Source of the DNA: Achatina immaculata
Lineage: Eukaryota > Mollusca > Gastropoda > Stylommatophora > Achatinidae
Direction: 5' to 3'
NCBI GenBank assembly: GCA_009760885.1
Contig: CM019717.1
Span: 45,338,866-45,402,865, forward strand
Length of the DNA stretch: 64,000 bases
Shown here: positions 58,925 through 64,000 of the stretch, in pieces
Numbering within the stretch: position 1 is the first letter of the stretch
Layout of the letters: every line of letters starts with the position of its first letter
Position numbers and translations under genes: made by a program
The notes under the pieces: generated by a model
What the model was told of the DNA's origin: nothing
Database searches by the model: none
The model's input: the letters and a program-made list of their open reading frames with translations, nothing else

Positions 58925-59502
58925 GTTCCTGCCCGCTTTCTCCACTTCAGCTTTACTAACAACCTATCACACATCCTAAGTGTTCATTTAAACATCCACA
59001 GTACTCTAGCACACGCTGTCTTTGACACAGCTTCTTTCAAGTCACAGCTAAGTGCATCCTTTTTTCTCATTTTTTTTTTCATTCTTACTTGTTGTATATC
59101 ATTGATGTGAATTTATATTTTATCTTCTTTCTCTATTTCTTTGTCTTGCGTATTTTTGTATGATTAAATACAATGAAACGTCACAACTGTGTCCTCGTTA
59201 ATTAGTAGTTTTAAATTTTTCTTATTACATAGAAGGGCTACTTGACTACGTCGAGTTATAGTCCAAAGGTAACTACCACGCGAACTGGAATTAATCTGAC
59301 TGGGCAGTGAGGTCTTTGATTTTGGTCACCGACTACAACTGGTGGCTAAGTTCCGAGCGGCAAACGGCCGTGAAGAATTGTTGATAGAACTCAGATTCAG
59401 TCCACAGCTGGGCCAATGTTATACCAGGACACACCAGCAGCAGGGCACTGGAAACAAGGACGAACCAAGCATACTATAGCTAAGAGAAAACGAAACATCC
59501 AT
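57923..59502. repeat. tandem duplication, copy 2 (1580 bp)
   Basis: Nearly identical to copy 1. Differences seen: a longer (CT)n run (58861-58924), a 10-bp loss near 58798, GGCAGTG/GGCCAGTG, CTAACAC/CTATCAC, CCCAAG/CCTAAG and one base in a T-run. It ends at CATCCATAATCG, where AATC is shared with the start. Confidence 0.95.
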
Positions 59503-59744
59503 AATCGATTCTGTAGGTCACATATATATAAGTGTATTATATGAATATACACACGCGCGTTTTTTGTTTGTGACAGGAAGATGATGGACAGAGCAAGGAC
59601 CTACACATCGTTTCATGACGTCACTAAATGGCATGAATTTGTCAGCCCCATGAACTTCTAAAGTTCAGATTTTTTCAGGCTGCGAACCCATGCGTTTTTT
59701 TTTTTTAAATTCAGTTTCACCAGAACACTACCAGCTGGATGTTC

Positions 59745-59925
59745 CTTTCAGCCGATGTGGTGAAGATGTAGAACCTCACACACTGTTTCAGATGAGGTGT
59801 GGGTTACGACGGCGTGAATACAGACTTAGAGTGGAGCTAAAACAGCAGGAAAAGATGCAGTATTTCTGGACAGATTCCGTCGCTATGCACATCACCGCGG
59901 TAGCTGGCCTGCTGTCCAAGTTGAG
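59745..59925 (+). repeat. diverged repeat pair, copy 1
   Basis: Shares CAGCCGATG, CTTAGAGT, CAGCTAAAA/GAGCTAAAAC, CAGGAA and TATTTC words, in the same order, with 60936-61100. The plus frame reads YRLRVELKQQEKMQYF here and SLRVQLKSRNVQYF there. The family is unknown. Confidence 0.5.
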
Positions 59926-60402
59926 AACAAACATTACCGTATTTACGGGAACCGGAAAAGTCTTTTGAATTTCGTCGTAAAACAGCGCCCGAGGAAGCAC
60001 TGAAAAATATGACCTCTCCATCTTTGAAATTAGCGTGACAATTGGCACATCCTGTCTTGTAAATATGTCAGACCAAACACAGTATGGCTGTATCCTAAAC
60101 ACGGCCTCTCTTTGTGTAGGGACCATAGTCGTACACACAACGTGATCATTACTGTAATACGACATGGCAAATTTGTGTTGGAGAAACTGTGCTCTGATTA
60201 CTGGCCATTGTGTAGTCTTATCACGATGGGATAGAACAAAACGAGTTTGCTTTGCGACATCTTCAGTAAACTTTAAGAGTTTTATGCATGGCACTGAAGA
60301 AATCATCGAGACGACTGTGTATGAAATATCTAGTTTGTTTAATAACAAACTAATATAAATGTAGATTGCAACATACTTATGTGTGGGAAAGTAGTCGACC
60401 AA
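59788..60402 (-). CDS. unrecognised 204-codon open frame
   Basis: Opens at ATG 60402 and stops at 59788. The composition is balanced, without repeats, but I recognise no domain, signal peptide or membrane segment. Its C-terminal third lies opposite the repeat copy at 59745-59925, whose other copy does not keep the frame. A frame of this length can arise by chance in 64 kb, so this is a weak candidate only. Confidence 0.15.
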   Translation of the reverse strand: MVDYFPTHKYVAIYIYISLLLNKLDISYTVVSMISSVPCIKLLKFTEDVAKQTRFVLSHRDKTTQWPVIRAQFLQHKFAMSYYSNDHVVCTTMVPTQREAVFRIQPYCVWSDIFTRQDVPIVTLISKMERSYFSVLPRALFYDEIQKTFPVPVNTVMFVLNLDSRPATAVMCIATESVQKYCIFSCCFSSTLSLYSRRRNPHLI

Positions 60403-60930
60403 AAGTGTATTTTAATGTTCTAATTTATGTAGCTGGTCACACATTTTATTCATCAAGTCCTACAAAGTTCTGTGCTGATGGACCCTTGAAACTCTGACTT
60501 CTGACAGATAGAACTGCTATATACAGAAACATTTAGTCCTATATTTATGCACTTTAGTAGTTTCCTGCATGTGCCTTTTTTGTACCCGCTATTTAAAAGA
60601 ATATTACAGCATTGCAAGCCCCTGCTATCTAGCTCCAGTCAGATGCTCGCTCCCAGGTCGACACAGCTCTGTGCTTTAATATCCTTACCCGCATCGCCTA
60701 CAAAGAACATCAGCTTGCAGTGCCGGGGGTGGGGGTGGTGGAAAAAGAGGATAGATAAACTAGAATAAAAATATTAGAATACTGCTGTAATAGACTAACC
60801 TTACAACAGATACTAAACAACAGTTTTCTATCAGTTTCTGTTCGGCAGTGTTGTTAAAGATAATCCAAGCATAAAGTTCTATCCTTCTTCTTCGGTCTCT
60901 CTGAAACTGAGAGCTGGTGTTCTTTGCAGC
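60400..60930. other. unassigned sequence
   Basis: No feature recognised apart from a G-rich run at 60725-60740. Confidence 0.35.
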
Positions 60931-60935
60931 CGATG

Positions 60936-61100
60936 CGATAAAAATGTTGAGTCACAGCGTCTTACCGCCGTGGGAGCGGGTCATGGCAGCTTTTTTTTTA
61001 GTCTTAGAGTACAGCTAAAAAGCAGGAACGTGCAATATTTCATTAGCAGACTCCACCCCACCGGGACTATAGCGATCCCCGTTAGCCATGCTAGGCCTGT
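60936..61100 (+). repeat. diverged repeat pair, copy 2
   Basis: Second copy of the unit at 59745-59925, with a T-run insertion near 60990. Confidence 0.5.
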
Positions 61101-61289
61101 TACTGGGGGTACCAAGGAAGGGGTGGGGCAGGGTCTTGGTCAGCTATGGTTCACCAACCCTGATGCTGGCATGTCAGCTATGGGTCGCTGACAGCGTCTT
61201 CTATTGTTACGAATGTCTATGAAAGATTTACGTGAGTAAGATAAACAGCCTGGTCTGTGGAACATAGTCAGTTTGGTTCATTTCTAAAC

Positions 61290-61662
61290 AAAATGCACGG
61301 AAATATTTGTAGGTCAAAGCCCACGCAGAGAAATTTGGCAGAACTTGATAAAAATACTTGTATGTCAAGCTTCACGCGGAGTAATTAGTCGGAACTTGAC
61401 AAAAATACTTGTATGTCAAGCTTCACGCGGAGTAATTAGTCGGAACTTGATAAAAATACTTGTATGTCAAGCTTCACGCGGAGTAATTAGTCGGAACTTG
61501 ATAAAAATACTTGTATGTCAAGCTTCACGCGGAGTAATTAGTCGGAACTTGACAAAAATACTTGTATGTCAAGCTTCACGCGGAGTAATTAGTCGGAACT
61601 TGATAAAAATACTTGTATGTCAAGCTTCACGCGGAGTAATTAGTCGGAACTTGATAAAAGAA
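61290..61662. repeat. 51-bp tandem array, part 1
   Basis: The unit contains ACTTGATAAAAATACTTGTA, then TGTCAAGCTTCACGCGGAGT and AATTAGTCGGA. Six nearly identical copies follow one diverged copy at 61290-61345. The array is cut by the mariner at 61663 and resumes at 62611. The plus frame across it (17-residue repeats, VCQASRGVISRNL) is an artefact. Confidence 0.95.
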
Positions 61663-62610
61663 CGAGGGCCATACCGAAAGTGGTGAGAAAAAGTTTTTTT
61701 TTAATCAGAATTTATAGACTGAGAACATTTTTATATGTATCACCTTAAACTGCTTCCTTGGCACTTCATATAGAGGTCACATGACGTCACCATCATGTGT
61801 CACGTGAACATGCGGAGCAGAAACAAAATGGCGGGTGCTGAAGTTTCGTTTCGTCAATATGCTTTTACTGAGTTCCTCGTTAAAGTGGAAATCTCCGCTG
61901 CTGAAATTCACCAGACTTCAACATGCTTATGGAGATGTGTGTATGGGTGCTAGCAGTGTTAGGAGGTGGGCGAAACATTTCAAAGATGGAAACACGAGCA
62001 TCCAAGATATGCCTCTCAGCGGTCGCCCTCGAACTGCCTCCACTGAACGCAACGTGGAAAGGGTTGACGACATCATTAAACAAGACAGACGTGTCACGGT
62101 ATCCGAAATCACTGTAAATCTTGGAATACGACACAATGCAGTACAGGAAGTGATTGAAACTCTAGGCTATAGAAAATGTTGTGCCCCCCTGGGTCCCACG
62201 TTTGTTGACTGAAGATCACGAAGCTGTGAGAAAAACCATCACTCAAGACCTTCTTGGAAATTCAGAAAACAGGTTGGGAAATTCGTCCACATCCTGCCTA
62301 TAGCCCCTACCTGGCACTCAGTGATTACCATCTTTTCGGTTTTATGAAAGAACAAATGCGAGGCCATCACTACGACACAGGAGAGAACGACCAGAAAGCA
62401 GTGCGTCTGTGCCTTCGGTTAGCTGGAACGGAATTCTACCGGGAAGGTATTTTCAAACTTGGAGAGCGATAGGGAAAATGTGCGCAGAGAAATGGAGATT
62501 ATGTTGCAAAGTGAAGAAAAGGATGCAGTTAAGGTGATAGATTTATATTTTCTCTATCTATAAATTCTGATTAAAAAAAATTTTGCTCACGAATTTCGGT
62601 ATGGCCCTCG
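61663..62610 (+). mobile_element. mariner-like element, complete ends, deleted core (family A, copy 5)
   Basis: Terminal inverted repeats of about 85 bp: starts CGAGGGCCATACCGAAA and ends TTTCGGTATGGCCCTCG, continuing inward through AATCAGAATTTATAGA. It is 948 bp, against about 1.3 kb for a full mariner. The transposase N-terminus (61835-62212) shows YGDVCMGASSVRRWAKHFKD, LSGRPRTASTERNVERVDDI, then a +1 shift after CCAP to WVPRLLTEDHEAVRKTITQD. The C-terminal piece (62254-62472) shows GWEIRPHPAYSPYLALSDYH with the third Asp. The segment with the first and second catalytic Asp is missing. It sits inside the 51-bp array with a TA on the right and a changed TA (AA) on the left. Confidence 0.92.
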
Positions 62611-62662
62611 TACTTGTATGTCAAGCCTCACGCGGAGCAATTTGTCGGAACTTGATAAAAAA
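62611..62662. repeat. 51-bp tandem array, part 2 after the mariner
   Basis: One more, slightly diverged, unit (TACTTGTATGTCAAGCCTCA), in exact continuation of the unit interrupted at 61662. Confidence 0.9.
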
Positions 62663-62850
62663 AATAGTTTTGCTGTAACTTCTCAACAGTTAGTGGAAAA
62701 AAGAAGATATTTCATGTCAGCCATAAATAAATCCCCTTATGTTAGTGCATACAAAGGATAATGTGGTAATAACTGTTGGTGAAGCAAAATTTCTAATAAA
62801 CTAGAAAAAGATTGTTTCTACATTTGCAAACTGCTCATAAGAATCCTTAC

Positions 62851-63087
62851 CTTCACCTCGATTTCAGACAATCCAACTTCCGCCGCAATAATTGTAATGT
62901 CAAGGTCAGACGGGTTTCGATTGCTCTGGAAGTTGCTTTCTACGCACTTGAGCTGATCGTCTGTCAACTTGGGTAGCTGATTCGGCGGGCTCAGTTGAGC
63001 CTGGATGCCGGGTAGTCCGTTGTTGAGAACGTTGCCTTTGATATACCCGTTCTGCATGTCGATGCCAGACTTCAGATGAATGAACAT
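62851..63087 (-). CDS. HOPX-like: HOPX-like homeodomain-only protein, N-terminal coding exon
   Basis: Read on the minus strand from ATG 63087 (an in-frame TAG lies 9 nt upstream; a second ATG is at 63057). The 79 codons end at AAG|GTAAGG with the donor at 62850. After a Pro/Gln-rich start the exon shows QLPKLTDDQLKCVESNFQSN, then ITIIAAEVGLSEIEVK. The spacing of TDDQL, ExNF and LxIIAAExGLSExEV matches helices 1 and 2 of HOPX, the small homeodomain-only protein that in vertebrates lacks DNA binding and acts as a co-factor. The donor falls just before helix 3, where many homeobox genes have an intron. The exon with helix 3 was not found in the window. A CTCAG acceptor ends at 63104, so 63103-63088 may be 5' UTR. 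Confidence 0.75.
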
Positions 63088-63109
63088 GCAAAACTAGATA
63101 TTCCTGAGA

Positions 63110-64000
63110 ATATAAACTTCTTTTGACTTGTTTTAAGAAAACAAAATATGACGAGTAGAACAAAAAATTGGATGAAATCCACCATACAAAACGACTTTCC
63201 TCCTGTAGATTCTATTACGAATGTAACTTGAGACGCAGAGTAATCGAATACTTCACAAACTGTCACCGCACTTTACACAGTACACCATACCCCATGTAGA
63301 GAATCGTCAATAGTTCGTTCTAGTTTTCTTGTAGTGTGACCTGTTATTTGCACCGTTAACTTTGAAAGCTAGAGGAAGACTCTGACACGACGCTGTGTGA
63401 CCTGCTTATAATACTACCTGTTGAGAAAGTGGAACAAAAGTGGCGGTGTAAGTTTAGCATTTGCTCTAATTTTTAACACTTATACTTATCAGGCACATTA
63501 ACAATAAACAACAACGTAATCTGCCTGGTGATGTGTTGCAGTGTCACTTACAACAATAAACCATGAGATACTGTTATTTAAGTCATACTGTGTCTTTGTT
63601 CTGGTCACGTTACTCACACACTTGAAGATATCTGAAAGAGGCTCAAACTTCGTTTCTGAGAAAATTGATAGCGCCTACAACAGCAGCCGACAGGGTCGAA
63701 GCCGGCAAGTTTATGTTCCCGTCGTGTATGTCGCTGGCGCTATGTGATTTGCCTGGAGTTTTCTGATCGATAACTTCAGATATAGGCTATACTGAGCTGT
63801 GTAGGGGTGTGAAGGATACAGCACTGGCCGCTGGCTTAGTCTAGCTGTCTCTTGCTTGTCGACTATCCCGGACGCTGTTGGTGCGATGTTTCAGTGGGGA
63901 TATTGATTGAATTACGTTGTTATCGTGTGTTGTGGAAGGAGATAATGAAATCATTACTTCCCCAGTGGCAAAGACAGTGATAACACGGTCATAAGAGTTC
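63110..64000. other. upstream flank of the HOPX-like exon, unassigned
   Basis: No coding feature supported. It could hold intron or promoter sequence of the minus-strand HOPX-like gene. Confidence 0.3.

Noticed and set aside
59876..59925. BEL/Pao-like FWTDS motif of an LTR retrotransposon
   Set aside because: Only the five residues match; the neighbouring residues and the second repeat copy do not continue the RNase H pattern.
61345..61686. 113-codon frame with 17-residue repeats
   Set aside because: It comes from the 51-bp array and ends inside the mariner terminal repeat.

Overview
The window is eukaryotic, animal-type DNA at about 40% GC by eye. It has spliced exons with GT-AG junctions, TATA and AATAAA signals, no operons, and a very heavy load of retrotransposons, mariner elements, microsatellites and minisatellites. 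The gene content (secreted Tyr/Pro/Ser-rich proteins with a chitin-binding-like Cys exon, and a HOPX-like homeobox exon) together with the mix of RTE-type and RNase H-bearing LINEs, Penelope-like elements and a tRNA-derived SINE suggests a lophotrochozoan, most likely a mollusc. This assignment is inference.

Three host loci can be supported. (1) A four-exon plus-strand gene (about 1431-9770) has a TATA box, a non-coding first exon, an exon with the signal peptide and Tyr/Pro/Ser repeats, a Cys exon and a terminal exon. All junctions keep frame and give a 209-residue secreted protein. (2) A second plus-strand gene (26494 to about 34650) has the same plan: a 5'-UTR intron just before the ATG, a signal peptide, then a 742-codon Tyr/Pro/Ser-rich exon. 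A matching Cys exon with an AATAAA lies 5.7 kb downstream, but both the end of the large exon and the Cys exon look frame-shifted. The two genes appear to be paralogues. (3) A minus-strand exon at 62851-63087 encodes the N-terminal part of a HOPX-like (homeodomain-only) protein and ends at a GTAAGG donor.

The rest is repeats. Pieces of at least six LINE types lie at 2.8, 9.0, 12.1-18.9, 20.0, 21.5-22.2, 22.8, 25.4-26.2, 31.5-32.5, 50.8-51.3 and 53.8-56.3 kb. A Penelope-like element (30.0-33.3 kb) is split by other insertions. Five degraded mariner copies occur, one family at both ends of the window. There are two copies of a tRNA-derived SINE and one short hAT-type MITE. About twenty tandem arrays are present. 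Two of them, the 40-bp array at 6 kb and the 30-bp array at 54-55.6 kb, can be traced to coding segments of LINEs. A 1.55-kb non-coding segment is tandemly duplicated at 56.4-59.5 kb.

No CRISPR array, rRNA or functional tRNA gene is visible. Most long reading frames are products of tandem repeats with a unit length divisible by three, or pieces of transposable elements. Coordinates of repeats and elements are read by eye and may be off by some bases.
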